Source: Aphrophora alni (Eukaryota > Arthropoda > Insecta > Hemiptera > Aphrophoridae). From it: a stretch of 64,000 bases of DNA. Below the pieces are notes generated by a model. The model was not told the origin of the DNA and did not search any database. It saw only the letters and a program-made list of their open reading frames with translations. The stretch spans positions 96,581,291 through 96,645,290 of the forward strand of contig OY740773.1 in the NCBI GenBank assembly GCA_963513935.1, given 5' to 3'. Positions 38,351 through 50,863 of the stretch are shown here, piece by piece. Both the position numbers and the translations under genes were made by a program. How positions within the stretch are numbered: the first letter of the stretch is position 1; each line of letters starts with the position of its first letter.

Positions 38351-40545
38351 TCAAATTACAAATTTATATTGAATAAGTTTTCTATGATTTGTGGTAATAT
38401 ATGTTGTGCATATTTTATATACTGAAAGAGTGGATGTATTTTCGAATCATCAATTATGCATTAAATAAAGTAAGAACCCTTTCACTCTATATAATTACAA
38501 GTAAATTTACTATAAAAATGGATTGTCTGCTTTTTACTAAGACAATTACTTACGTACATTACATATTTTAAACTATATTTTCTTAGATATACAACAATTT
38601 TATATTTAATTGAATACCTGCATAGTCCTGTATTTTTTTTTACTATAGGACATATTTTAATAATTGAGGTATCACATCAAACAGTGTTACTAGCAGATTT
38701 GTTGAAAATTATTAACTTTCATTTTAATCACTTATTTTGTAATACATTTGTCATTTATAATACATGTCTCTTATGGTTAAATAACACGTTTTACAACAAA
38801 AATACTTTAATTCTCAAATACGTTTTATTGTGTTGTTTTGTTTGAATATTTATAACAGCCTTTTTAATTATTTTTACGTTAAATTATATAGTGCTTACTT
38901 TATACTCGTATGTGGGGATTTGCGTAGTGATTGATTGATTGATTACATATCGCAAAATTAAACGAGTTCTGAAATATGTTTTATTTTATTGTTTTTCTTG
39001 ACAATTTATCACATCTGTTTTTAATTATTTTTTGGTTAAGTTGTATAGTGGTTTCTTCATTTGTAGGGATTCATTTAGTGTTGTGATTAATAATTGCTTA
39101 CATTTTGCAAAGTTAAACTGTTAAAATTTTCAAAAAATTGTTTTTATTTTTTAGTTTTTACAATTTATAACGAACTAAAATTTAAGTTAAGTTACGTAGC
39201 GCTTACGTTATTTCTGAAGATTCAGGTTGTGTTGTAATTGGTTGCTTATATTTCCTATACTAAACTGTTTATATGGCTTAATTAATGTGTGAATATTGGG
39301 TCTGAATGTTTTTATATCGCAAAAGTTAACGACTTAATTAAACATATTTTTAGCTCTTAATTGATTTGTGATTTGTTGCTTACATCTCACAAAAGTTAAT
39401 TATTTATATGGTTATTGTTACTTCATCGGAACGCGTCGCAAAATAAATATAACACTCTAATTGTATACATAAATATAAAAACATTTATTAAGTGGATCAA
39501 TTTAGTCACAATTGTTAATAAATAAGTCTATGATCGGCGCACATCTTACTGTCTAATTCATATTCAGTTACCTGAATGATTCACTACATACTCAGTTAAT
39601 TTAAGCGTGACATAAATTGCTTTGGAGGCAAAGTTTAATGTCATAAATAAGGACTTTTATTCAGATATAAAGGTAAATTATACCGAATGTATTAGACACA
39701 GACTATCCAGAGGTTTCAAATAATATTTAAAAAATATTATAATTACAAAACCACAGCTGTTCTCTGTAACTTTTTAATTAAAACATAATCACGACAAACA
39801 ATACATATAAACACAACACACCCTAAATTATGAAAACAAACACTTTGTATTCAATTAGTTATGGTATAGAATAGATACGATATTCATCTAATTTCAACTT
39901 CATTATCGCTTCACACTCTCTTTCTGTAAAAGACGCGAAATAAAGTTAAGTAGAAAAAACACGTAACGTATTTCATAAGTTAAGATAAGTTATCATTATA
40001 TGCTTGCAGAGGTATATGGTATAACATTAGAAAATGGGATTTTAAAAGTAGTTGATGTAGCTAAATTTCAACTCAAGATTCCATAAATTTCATTATGCAA
40101 CTTAATTTTACTTCAAATTTGTAAATTTCATTCCGTGACATGAACAGAGAACGTTATAGCATCCTGTGTTACTGTTAGCACAATTTTCATCAAGTTCTGG
40201 ATAAACATATTGTAACGTAAAATTAAACCTTTAGATTTATTTAAGTAAAAATAAATGTTTAAAATATTATCTTTTAAAAAACATAGTTTACAATTTTATT
40301 ATTATTATTATTAAGTATTTGAAAGTAAAATCATTGAGCATTTTTTAAATATCACAACATTGAATATAATATATGCTTGGTGAAATTTTTACATTATAAA
40401 TATCTTAATGTAAAGTAAAATTGTATAACTAATATATAATTATTAGTTACATATGTTAGAATGAAGAAGGGTATTTATTAACGCTTTACAATAGAAAGTG
40501 CTCAAAAAGGTTTAGGTCACGCCCTTCCTTCAGTATTTTTTTTAA
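38351..40545. other. AT-rich non-coding DNA
   Basis: A short (ATTG)n run (GATTGATTGATTGATT) lies near 38929-38944. No gene recognised. Confidence 0.45.
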
Positions 40546-40554
40546 CTAGGTTAG

Positions 40555-40655
40555 TTAGACGATTATTGTAGCTCATACTTCACTGAAGATGGCGTGATTG
40601 TCGATGAAACGCTTTTAATATAATAAACATATTTCTAAAAATTGTGATCAAGTTT
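40555..40655 (+). repeat. Short dispersed motif M (hammerhead-like), copy 2
   Basis: ATTGTAGCTCATACTTCACT, GAAGATGGCGTGATTGTCGA, TGAAACGCTTTTAATATAAT. CTGAAGA ... GAAACG resembles the two conserved strands of a hammerhead ribozyme core (consensus CTGATGA ... GAAAC) with one base changed. Confidence 0.55.
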
Positions 40656-40659
40656 TATT

Positions 40660-41560
40660 TTCAAACATCTCACAAGTCAAGGTCATTATTTATTTAAAAA
40701 ATAATCACTAAAATAAAAGTTAACATCCAAAACAAATCTGTAAAAAAAAACTCGGTTTCACTCTTATATACAGGGTGATAATTTCTATCTTAGGCATTAT
40801 CGATATCTCGTAAAATATTAATCCTATAAAAAACTTTAAATGGGAGAAACTTTGTTACTTTTCAATAAATTTTAAAACCCAAATGCAAAACTTCCAATAT
40901 TTTAATTCCAATATTTAATTATTTTATTTCCAAATGACAGCTTATTTTAAAATTTCTCACAAAAACCCGTATAGTATTTTAAACTAAATTTACGACTTTT
41001 TATTCTTTGGCATTTTTTGACAAAACCACCCGTTTAGGTAGTTAAAGGCGTTTGAATTTTTTTTAAAAATGAAGGTTTCTGGATTTTATGAAGCGATTTA
41101 AAATTGAAAATCAAGTTTTACAATTTAATAGAAGCCCGCTCATAATTGTAGTTTTTTAAATTTATTTTTATCATAAACCAATAGTTTATGAGTTACTAAT
41201 AATTCTCACTATAAAATATCTCTCGGTATAGTGAACTGCCGATGTGTACTTAACAACTGAAATATCTTCTACTAGTTTAGTAATTTTATTTGTAGTATAG
41301 TTAGACAGTTTGCCTTATTTAATAGTACCAACAAAGACAAATTGATAATGCCAAAGTTGTCATCTACCAAAGTTTCACTTGTTACGAATCGCTCATTTAT
41401 TGCATCTATTTACTTATTATCAGCAATTAATTAAATCCCAATACGGGCTGAATGAATCACGGTGAAATGATAATCATTTTTATAGATGTTAGATTCATTG
41501 TTATAGATAATCATAACTATGTTTACTTAGATGATTAAAATTCGTTAAACACATAGTGTA
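40660..41560. other. AT-rich DNA, possible repeat starting at TATACAGGGTG
   Basis: TATATACAGGGTGATAATTT near 40766 resembles the start of common insect repeats. The following 450 bp show no coding frame. Confidence 0.35.
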
Positions 41561-41574
41561 CATATTTAATCATC

Positions 41575-41705
41575 TCTACTAGCTTCTCATGTACCTACAT
41601 GAACCTACAAATAGCCGCCATTTTAACGATTACAACGACGGACGGACGGCATGTCTTCTCGGTTTCCCGAGGCCATAAAATTCGAATAACATTCATAAAA
41701 AGAAG
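41575..41705 (+). repeat. Possible 3' fragment of family D
   Basis: AATAGCCGCCATTTTAACG followed by ACAACGACGGACGGACGGCA mirrors the pair of blocks GTGGCCGCTATCG and CAACGACGGACGGACGGTAG at the end of D copy 5 near 55.75 kb. Confidence 0.45.
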
Positions 41706-43215
41706 GTGGTATTTTGTGGGGAATACCAATCTTGCCCTAGATTTCATATGTAGGGTATGAAAGTTATATTACCATTAGGTTTTTTCATGAACAAACTTTG
41801 ATTACAATATCAAAAGTGTGGATAAACAGTAGTAAAACAAAATAAGGGATTTAAAATGATACTCATAAGATCATAAACATAAGCTTTGGTATAATACTGG
41901 AAACTGAAGTTTTGGTTTTATCATCATCCGTTTTCTTCTGCTTTTTTTTGTTTCAGCATGGAATGATTTACTATTTTAAATTTTCTTATAAGAGATTAAT
42001 TTAATTGTTGCTGCAATTTAAAAAAAAGTATTTCCTTGATATTTTATTACTAGTAAAATAAATCCTAGTCTTATATCTCTAATATGTCAATATCAATTTG
42101 GAATCAATTTGCTGGCTCTTTGAGAAACTGTGAGTTCAGAAACTCGGTCTGTATCCAAAGAGTCGAAAGCTTTTCTACAAAAGTGAAGAACAAGTGTATT
42201 GACCCGACAAGACAGAGATGTTTTTCGCTAAAAATAAAACTTCTACAAAGAGTATTTTTTGTAGTAGTACTTAACTGGTAAAAACAAAGATAAGAAAAAC
42301 AATCTGGTAGAGTTTAGATTAAATCCCTTGGGTTATTCTGGTTCCAATTTTACTATTTTATTTAATCAGTTTCGTATATGGTAATTGAAGTTAAGCTGAG
42401 ACAAACATAATATAGTTTCACATAATTTCTTTCTGATATTTTGAAACTTTAAGCTATGAAATCGTTAATATTTAATGCACTGGATAGTTATTATAGTACT
42501 AGAGATTAATCATAATTGTTGAATTCTTAATTGTTGAATATTTCATTGTTATGGCTATATTCTTGTTGCAATATGAACTCCATTGATGTTTTCATTTCAA
42601 TAACTATAAATAAACAAATAATAAAAGTAAAATAATCCCACATCAATAAGAATGAAAGAAGATTGGAGGAAGAGGAATGAATGAAGACACATAATAACTA
42701 TATTTAATGTACGCCCAACGAGGGTGAATTCGAAAAAGAAGACAACGTTAAAATTGAATATTAATAGCTACTAAATATTTCAATTTATTAAACATTTTGT
42801 AGCTAATAATTAAGTATGCACATAAATATATCCTATAATGAGTTAAGGAACAAGGGAGGCAGATACACACACCCAGACTAAAATGCACACAAATATGAGG
42901 AATTGATGTTAAACGAATTGTAATTAATATATCACGTGAACAAAAAGTGTCGAAACAGTTAAACATCTTTGAAAATAGGAAATATAAAACATTTAAACGT
43001 CACAAATGTTTGATGATGTAAACAAATTAATTTTTGTCATGAGATAAATTCACTCCTACATCGAAAACGGGATGGGAATTCAAAATTTTAAAATATAAAC
43101 TCCATTGAATGATACATCGTATTAAAAATTGAATATAGCAGAGAAAAAACTAAGAAATTTAGAAGTTATTTTCTTATTCGAATAGAAAATTAAAGGAAGA
43201 AAGCCATAATAAATT
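41706..43215. other. AT-rich non-coding DNA
   Basis: ORFs of 65 (42084-42281, plus) and 72 codons (42748-42966, minus) have no recognised motif. Confidence 0.4.
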
Positions 43216-43217
43216 AT

Positions 43218-43428
43218 TCCTTTTTTAAAGGCAAAAATCCTCTCGATTGTTATCGCCGTATAAAAAAGGAAGAAAAGAACATAAAATAAAACCCTAATAG
43301 CGTAAGGGTCGTAGGAAAATAGGATTTTGTCAAGAGAACATCGAAAAGAAAGATGAAAGAGAGGATTCTAACCTAAAACAACAAGAACGAATGTGTACAG
43401 TATATCGACCATGACAATACTCAATATA
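43218..43428 (+). repeat. Repeat family R, well-preserved plus copy
   Basis: TTTTTAAAGGCAAAAATCCT, CTCGATTGTTATCGCCGTAT, GAAGAAAAGAACATAAAATA, CTAATAGCGTAAGGGTCG, TTGTCAAGAGAACATCG, AAAGATGAAAGAGAGGATTC and a GTGTACAGTATATCGACC end. It gives the clearest full landmark order of the family. Confidence 0.75.
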
Positions 43429-44225
43429 CTTGAGTGTCATTATTACTTATAGCAAGGCGTAAAACTCCACCATTTAATTTTTTTTATTTCCTTTGCAACG
43501 GGACTTTATTTTTCTTGTCTTTTCCAAATCTTCCAAACAAATTATCACACAAAAATGTGAGTTCAGTAGTTTTCAGTCAAAAGGTGATAATGAATCGTGG
43601 GCCGTTTTTGAGAATATATTTCTATCATTAAGTCGGTTCTAAACTTGCTTCGCTTGAGTCATATACACATCCTCACCGTTAATAGTATTTAATTAGAATC
43701 GAGATTTAATGACAGTTGTCAAAGTTAGTTTTATTTGTTTTACTAATTATTCCTGAACTATTACTGAATTACTTGAGAATTACTTACTGAATTATTCCAT
43801 AAAGCGACTTACAATTTTACATACGATTTTGAATTATTAATTATCACATTCAACTAAAATTTTAACGAAAACGGTATAGCCGATTTTGATATTTATCCCT
43901 CATAACATCCCCATCTTTGTTATTTTGGTTTCTACCTGCGACTCACGAACCAAAATTTGTCTACATAATTTTATACGCTACACTTGAGCAAAATTAAGAG
44001 TAATATTAAAATTTTTTACCAACATAATTAAAAGAAAATCATTATCTCTAGAGATAGTGGATATGGCGTTTCATCCTAACAAATGTAATCGGTTTATCCA
44101 ACTGTTGCAACTTTATCATTCCAACACAAACTGTTCTGTAATTATTGTTGTAAATAACCCATTCAATATTCAAACGCTTATTGTTGTATCGATAATTGGT
44201 TCTGTCTAGACAAACACCCCTCACG
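43429..44225. other. AT-rich DNA
   Basis: A 65-codon ORF (43434-43631) is unrecognised. CTACACTTGAGCAAAATT near 43979 matches CTACACTTGAGGAAAATT near 45936, so part of this stretch may be the same repeat as at 45.8 kb. Confidence 0.4.
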
Positions 44226-44227
44226 AA

Positions 44228-44266
44228 TACAAACATACCCACCCAAACATACCCACCCAAACATCC
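44228..44266. repeat. 14-bp tandem repeat, about 2.5 copies
   Basis: AAACATACCCACCC is repeated head to tail, then AAACATCC. Confidence 0.85.
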
Positions 44267-44371
44267 TTCATTCTATTCCAATAATATTTACTTAGTACAG
44301 CCAACAATTGTTGCAGTCAATACTATGATAGGTAGGCAATCATTTTATTACAATCGTGTTCGTGAGCAACA

Positions 44372-44443
44372 CATAGGCGTTTAATTTGTATTTATTATAA
44401 ATCTCCACGCTGCATGGTGTAACAAATAGGCGTTTAATTTGTA
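44372..44443. repeat. 53-bp minisatellite, left part
   Basis: Unit landmarks CGTTTAATTTGTATTTATTA start at 44378 and (shortened) at 44431, a 53-bp step. Units also share TCCACGCTGCATGGTGTAAC. The second unit is cut at TTTAATTTGTA by the Penelope-like insertion. Confidence 0.85.
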
Positions 44444-45180
44444 TAAACAATTAAATTACCTTATATGGTTACCGCGAGGTGACTTCTTTTTTAAACACTA
44501 ACGCGTTTCAAAATATATATATTTATTAATTTATACATCACTTATCGTATCACGACACTTGGGATGCGTATCATATCGATGTCCTAGGACAACAAACGTC
44601 TCGTATTTAGTGCATGTTTATTTAAGATTATTATCTTGGACTTTAATTGCCATATCGTATATTGTTTGGAAGAGAAGTTTAGTTGGTCGTTCAGTAAGTA
44701 GTGTGACTCATGCTTAAATGATTTATAGATCTCAAATTCTTCAATCGCGTCCATATATTTCCCCTTTCTGCATATAGTAGTGGTTCTAGGTTGGTTTCGA
44801 AATCTGTATAAGAGTGGTTTTCGTCAATAAGGTGTCTTGTAAAATTTGACTTATTGCTGTTGATATTCTTTTTTGGCAGATGTTCTTTAAACCTTTGGCG
44901 AAAAGCTATTCCCGTTTGGCCCATATAAAATTTATTACACTGGTCACATTTCAGTTTTTAAATTCCTGTTTTAAGTTGTAGATGTTTCTCATGTTTATGA
45001 CTGAACAATTTCTTAATATTGTTGTGGGTTCGAACTGAGTGAAAAGAACTCTGAAGATGGAGCAGATGCTTTGAAACGCGTTAGTGTTTAAAAAAGAAGT
45101 CACCTGGCGGAAACCATATAAGGCAATTTATTTGTGAGTTAAAACAATAGTGACTCGGATACTAGTAACATGATGCTTAA
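44444..45180 (-). mobile_element. Short Penelope-like element with inverted terminal segments
   Basis: About 737 bp bounded by GTTTAATTTGTA on both sides (44432-44443 and 45181-45192), read as a 12-bp target-site duplication. About 60-bp inverted segments lie inside: 44452-44510 (ACCTTATATGGTTACCGCGA, GGTGACTTCTTTTTTAAACA, CTAACGCGTTTCAAA) and its near-perfect reverse complement at 45071-45130. The right segment is followed by about 50 bp of unpaired tail. Inverted terminal repeat-like segments of this kind (pLTRs) plus a GIY-YIG ORF are typical of Penelope-like elements. Beside the right segment, ACTCTGAAGATGGAGCAGAT with GAAACGCG resembles motif M. The RT domain is absent, so the copy is heavily 5'-truncated or non-autonomous. 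Confidence 0.82.
44640..45050 (-). pseudogene. GIY-YIG endonuclease domain of the Penelope-like element
   Basis: On the minus strand RTHNNIKKLFSHKHEKHL and LKTGI (about 44965-45035) lead to one in-frame stop where Tyr is usual, then KLKCDQCNKFYMGQTGIAFR (CxxC and a YIGQTG variant with Met), QRFKEHL, SNFTRHLIDENHSYTDFETN and LEPLLYAERG. From the Met of MGQTG an open frame runs 44691-44924 (77 codons). The nuclease nicks DNA for target-primed reverse transcription in intact elements. The stop and the missing RT make this copy inactive, though the domain is nearly intact. Confidence 0.9.
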
Positions 45181-45332
45181 GTTTAATTTGTATTTATTAT
45201 AAATTTCCATCCCACTTAAAGTGACATATAGACGTTTAAAATGTATTTATTATATTTCTCAACGCTGCATGGTGTAACAAATAGGTGTTTAACTTGTATT
45301 TATTATAAATTTCCACGCCATAACGTGTGAGA
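45181..45332. repeat. 53-bp minisatellite, right part
   Basis: Units restart at 45180, 45233 and 45286, exactly 53 bp apart, with GTATTTATTATAAATTTCCA and CGCTGCATGGTGTAACAAAT landmarks shared with the left part. Confidence 0.87.
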
Positions 45333-45769
45333 ACTACAACAGATATTTTTTTAATCCAATTCTCTACTGGCTTAAATTTCAATAATTTTATTGAAACGTA
45401 ATACAGGAAGTATGCAGTCTATAAAACATTCCACCATTAAATATACAGGGGTTAATATTGCACAAACTTTCTCACTCAACCACCTTAAAAACCAAATACA
45501 AGTGAATCAGAACTAATCGTTATCAAAATATGAACTCGAAAACGAATTAAGATATCCATGTTTGAAAATAATACTTATTATAGTGAAACACCGTCTAAAC
45601 GTATTTCTCTTGTAGCATTAACACTTCCTGAACGTAAAACTTATTTGAATAAAATAGATGTTTTAATGACGGAGCTCTAGGTTCTTTTGTGGCAATTATT
45701 CCCGAACCGTTACTTACATTACATTCTCTTAGAATTATTCTATTTTCACTTATAATTTTTCACACGTAT
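45333..45769. other. AT-rich non-coding DNA
   Basis: Nothing recognised. Confidence 0.4.
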
Positions 45770-46235
45770 TTTGGTCAGTAATATTCATATTTCATTAAAA
45801 TCAGAACTAAACCGGTGTAAATTTTGAAAAATATCGTTTTTTACTTTGTCTGATTTTTTATTTTTTACCGATAATTAAAGACTGGGTATTTTTTAGAGAT
45901 AACGAAGAATACCCTTTCTTTAGATCCTTAGAAGCTACACTTGAGGAAAATTTGATCAAAACCGAATTTTATAAAATCGTAATTTTATATTGTTCTTTTT
46001 CTTATAGCAGCTACCTGAATTTTTAAATTACCAAGAAAATATTTCCTGTTGTGACTACAATATGCCCACATACCAAGTTTGATTAAAATCGGTACACGGG
46101 TTAAGATGTAGAATCTATACCACAGAAAGCAAAGAGACAGAAATACGACAAACTGACATCGCTCCAAAAACCACTTTTTTGGAATCGTTGATTCTCAAAA
46201 CGAATATATCCCAAAAAACGGCTTTGAGTTTGTAA
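45770..46235. repeat. Probable dispersed repeat, unclassified
   Basis: Contains diverged internal echoes (GAGGAAAATTTGATCAAAAC near 45946 and ACCAAGTTTGATTAAAATCG near 46071) and blocks such as GACATCGCTCCAAAAACCAC that look like the non-coding body of a common arthropod repeat. A partial match lies near 43.98 kb. Class unknown. Confidence 0.4.
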
Positions 46236-48445
46236 GAAAAAGCTGGGGTAATGGAGGGGATAAGGTAATTAATTAATTGCGATAAATAAGTGAGGGGACA
46301 TGCATAAATGTACTGGAAGCTACATTGAAAGGGATCGTTTTATAGCTCTTCACAGCACAGTCATTATGCCTACTTAGACTATATTATAAGTACACCAGTC
46401 AGCTTTTATGATGAATCTCATACGATGACCATTAAGAGACAATGTGGTTAATTATGCCTGATTTAACCATACTTAGGCTAGAATATCATAATTTAAAACT
46501 TTTTAAAATTAAAACCACGGGTGAGTAAATTATAATTACTTTGGATTTATTAAACCAATCGAAAATAACAGCCGATATTTTGGAGGTTAAAACCAATCAC
46601 CAGAGACAATAACACACTACTGGTCTCGTAGATTGTCACTGTAGTTTGGTTGCGTATTTGGGTAGCCTATTAAGTGACAGGCAACGCGACTTGCTAAGCA
46701 GGAATGAAGAATAAGAGGCCTAACGAAAAAGAGACGACTTTTCTATATCTGTCTGGAAGTAAAAACGAGATGAAAAAAAAATTAGAAAAAAAAATCGAAC
46801 GTTTAGTTTTCATTATAAAAAAAATGCGTCTAGATTACAAATTACATCCTCGTGAAAAAACTTCTCGTACCACGCGTATTATTTTAGACATGAATAACCC
46901 ATTGCCTAAATTTTAATTGTTTTCATTTAATTCCTTTTTTTATGACAGTTGTCCTTTGATCTACAGAAAAATCATAAAGAATTTGTATTTTCTTTAAAAG
47001 GCGAAACATTTTTTTTTTTTTATTATTATCTTGAATATATTTTGAATTGTTAATGGTTTTCAAGATACACGGAGATAAAAATTTAAACGTCAACCATTTT
47101 GTAAATGTACTACATAAAGTCTCAGTTTTCTGATATACTGGTAACAGCTTAAAAATGTTGTCCTATGTTATATCTGTTTCCAAAGATACGACGTTTTATG
47201 GAAGAAAATAGAAATGGTTGACAAATTGAAAACGAAACTTTTCAGGGTCTAAGATGGTAATTTAATGGTTTAATTTATATAGATTTGAATCTACATATAT
47301 TAATTCCAAAGTTAAATAGTTAAATAATAGAGTTTATAGACGAAACCAAACAGAAATGTGTTTCCATTACGACAGCCTAATATTGTATTTATATACCAGT
47401 GAACTCCTACATATATTGTCACTAAACTGGTTTACGTTATTTCCGGAATGTGAGTTAAAAGTAAACAGTAATAATAATTGTTATTGTGGTCAAACGTATT
47501 AACAAGTTCATTGAAATAAAAATATAACCAGAGTGAGTTGATTCTTTTTTTCCAACCCAATATTAACACTGAGTATTTAATTAAAACATGTAGGCATTCC
47601 GTGTGCTTCATGTCGGAGCAACGCATTGTGGAATTTACATCCATTGTAGTTTGTATCCCTTTTGTGAGACACCTATTAGAGATATCTAACTTGCTCAACG
47701 TGGATACTGTGAACTGTCCACTATTCCAAAACCAACAGAACAAGATTTTATATTTTTTTAAGGTAGATAGATATGAGATTTTAACATGAACAGTGTTTAT
47801 GAAGTGAGATGATGTTTAAGAAATTATTTTTAACAGTTTAATGAGTTTTGGAAATTCTGCTTGATCGATTACGTTTATAATATATATTAACGTTTGGAGA
47901 TATTAGCCACCGGAATTGATTTTTCAATGATTATTAGATTAGGTACCTTTACAGTCTTTTTTCAGTTCCTTTATTTTGGATGTCGGATTACTAGTTTCAA
48001 CCTTTACTTTAAATCTTTAAAATGTATTAATTTGCATGAACTTAGTCACACTTATTTAACAGACTTATATGACACAATTAATTAACATTTAAAACATTTC
48101 AAATTTTTGACAGATCCGCACGGTCAGGAGACATGTCTCGCACTGTATGGGTTAAGAGTCATGTATGTCTTATCTGTATTAGGTCCTTCCTCCTTAAACT
48201 TCCTTCTTTGCTTAGTGGTAATGTGTTTAATTAAGGAATTAAATATAGAATGAGAATAGAACTTCTGTTTTTCATTAAAACGTGTCCATTTTTCGGTGGA
48301 TAGAATCGTAACAAGTTTATAAACGCCATGACGGTAGTTATCATCATCAGTTACTTTAAATCAAATACCCAGAAGTTGGTTTCAAAACTGGGCCTTGAAG
48401 GAAATGTTAAAGTGTGTTACTAGATCAAAGGGTTTTATACAGTAG
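46236..48445. other. AT-rich DNA with unrecognised ORFs
   Basis: A plus ORF at 46704-46916 (70 codons) is Lys-rich (KNEMKKKLEKKIERLVF); a minus ORF at 47432-47743 (103 codons) overlaps a plus ORF at 47538-47789 (83 codons). None has a recognised domain, and the overlapping opposite frames cannot both be real. I would not annotate any as a gene. Confidence 0.4.
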
Positions 48446-48955
48446 AGATAGTATATTAGGGGTTTTTACACAAGTTTTCCGAATTGTGAATATAACTATA
48501 CTCTTGACGTCGGCTAGACTCAAACTGGTCTTGTATTAATATGTGTACATTCGCTTAGCCATGGCCGGCTGCAGTTGAAGGAACCTCCTCTCGTTATACC
48601 AGTATCTGTGACCCGATCTTACCAGATCTCGTAACTATACGAACGTTTTTAAAATAATTTCGTCAACAGATATACGAGGTTGGTACCATTACAAACAGAA
48701 TTGAAATCTGGATATTTATATCTAATTTAGTGTTGATATAAGTTGAATAACGTACGAGATATGAACAAAAAACTTTAATATGGCCACCATTACGACATTT
48801 TAAAATCAATTAAAAAAATGTACATGACTCTCAATGAGGATACTATAATCCTTTATACAGAAATTCCGTTTCTATCTTAATTGTTATGGTCGGTGTCGTG
48901 CTAACTGACGTACAGACGACATAGACACGAAGACGACAACACGTCACTGAGGGTA
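48440..48955 (+). repeat. Dispersed repeat family D, copy 4
   Basis: Core GGGGTTTTTACACAAGTTTT, TATACTCTTGACGTCGGCTA, GACTCAAACTGG, GTACATTCGCTTAGCC. About 325 bp on is TAATATGGCCACCATTACGA, and further on a GACGTACAGACGACATAGAC stretch, the same order as in copies 3 and 5. Upstream AAAGGGTTTTATACAGTAGA echoes copy 1's AGGGGTCTTATCCAGTAGGG. Confidence 0.6.
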
Positions 48956-50552
48956 GAAGATAAGTTAAAAACTATGTCGAAATCTTTTGTGATTACCTAA
49001 TTTACCCAGTTTCGTACATTGGATATAGTAATGACAAAAAGTTTACTTCTATGATATATTTTTATTAAATGCATGCCAAGTTTGTGTTTTAGTAAGATAT
49101 TTGTTAACACATTTAATGTTTCCTTGACAAAGCATGTAAAATGCTTATTGATAATAATAAAATACAAAGGAAAAAAAGACAAAATTATATTAGTGTGACT
49201 GTACAGTTAAACTATTCAAAAAAGAAGGTGAAAATATTTGTTCAATTCCATCATCTGTTTGCTCGTGCACTGAAATCGAGAGAAAAATTAAACGTAGAAT
49301 TTTCAGTAATGAACTCTTCATGTCGCTTTGTTTTTTAATGAGCAGAATCGGTTTGTTTTTCTTTTCTTTTTTAATGATGTTTGTCTGTCTGTAATCTGTC
49401 CAGTGATTTACATCCCAAACAATACGATCCGATTATTACGATTGATTTTTTGGCTTTATCTCTAGAAGTCGTTTTGTTTAAAACTCTAAAATTTGGAGAA
49501 ACTTATAAGATCAAAAATCAAAATTACAATTTGAATCAAACTGTTATAAAATATATAATCTAAGTTTCAATCTCCCAAAAACTACTGTTTGGGAAAACAA
49601 CTAATAGAGTGTACATAAAGAAAAGAGTTCATTGAAAATATAAATATAAACCAATTATATTCAGTTTAATATGTCAATAACATTATTTTAGTTTTGTTTG
49701 ATTCAATATTGCCGGCTATGGATTCACCATACTGGAATTTAGTTACATTTTTCAAATGGCAGTAGGGTCGTGTGATACATGATTTTACTGTTTTTAAAAT
49801 CTGAGTTCAATGGTGAAATCCGTTCCAATATTCTTTTTTGATTTTACGTTATTCACGAAAAACCATAGAACATTTTGGAAAAATTTCGTTATTAAGTTTA
49901 ATATTTAAATCACATACAAACGTATTCTTGACATTATTTTAAGCTCAATTTAACAGCTAAAATTTATTGGTAAACGTTTCAAATAAATAATTCACTAATA
50001 ATTCAAAAAGACTCTAATGGTTTTCTATAAGAGGGATGCAATTTTGTGAAAGTATTAATACATCGTGCGCAACTTGTACTTTGCGTGCCTTGTATGCAGA
50101 TTTCTCCATCGAACTCAGAATTAAAAAAAAAAAAAAAATCACTAAAATCCTGTATCATCCAGCTCTGTTGCTATGTATAAAATTTAAGTAAATTCCATTA
50201 TGGCGAATCCAAATATTGAATAATAGGTACTGTGCTGAATATAAACTTTTTATGTTTAGCTATTTCCAATATTTTCAATGTATGGTTTACTTTATAAAGT
50301 CGGAGTGTATAGTATTAAAGATGTAATTTTCCAAAATCTTTTATGAAACATTTAATTTCTCTAAATCGGTTATATCCAATATGTTCAAATTCTGGCATAG
50401 AAACCATTATGCAAAATTCCATGTAAGAAAATTATGATTCACAAATATCTGACATCATATGAAAATAAACCTACGTTGATAAAAACATGACTTTATAAAA
50501 GATGATTTACTTTAAAATCCAATTTATAGTACAAAAAAAACTTTAAGTTCTA

Positions 50553-50554
<2 letters not shown>

Positions 50555-50587
<33 letters not shown>
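50555..50587. repeat. (TA)n microsatellite
   Basis: A pure TA run of about 33 bp. Confidence 0.95.
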
Positions 50588-50590
<3 letters not shown>

Positions 50591-50805
50591 TGTAATGCAA
50601 CTTTGAATAAAAATTCACAAATATTTGATAGTGGCGACATATCTGTCATAAGAAATACATTGACAGAAGTGGGAGAATTTATTATTAAAGGCTTTAATTT
50701 ACTTTTTCACGTGTTGGTAGTATTGGAAAAATCATCGAAGAGATAACCTCGTAATATTTATTTTATTATTACTTTGCTGTGGACGTATATGTGAGAAAGT
50801 TGGTG

Positions 50806-50807
<2 letters not shown>

Positions 50808-50862
<55 letters not shown>
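50808..50862. repeat. (TA)n microsatellite
   Basis: A pure TA run of about 55 bp, about 90 bp outside the left arm of the inverted duplication. Confidence 0.95.

Positions 50863-50863
<1 letters not shown>

Noticed and set aside
44372..45332. CRISPR-like array (53-bp regular spacing)
   Set aside because: Units are contiguous tandem repeats without unique spacers, and the genome is eukaryotic.
46704..46916. 70-codon Lys-rich ORF
   Set aside because: The basic coiled-coil-like stretch comes from A-rich sequence; no family resemblance or context.
47432..47789. Overlapping 103- and 83-codon ORFs on opposite strands
   Set aside because: No recognised domain, and at most one could be coding; no splice or promoter evidence favours either.
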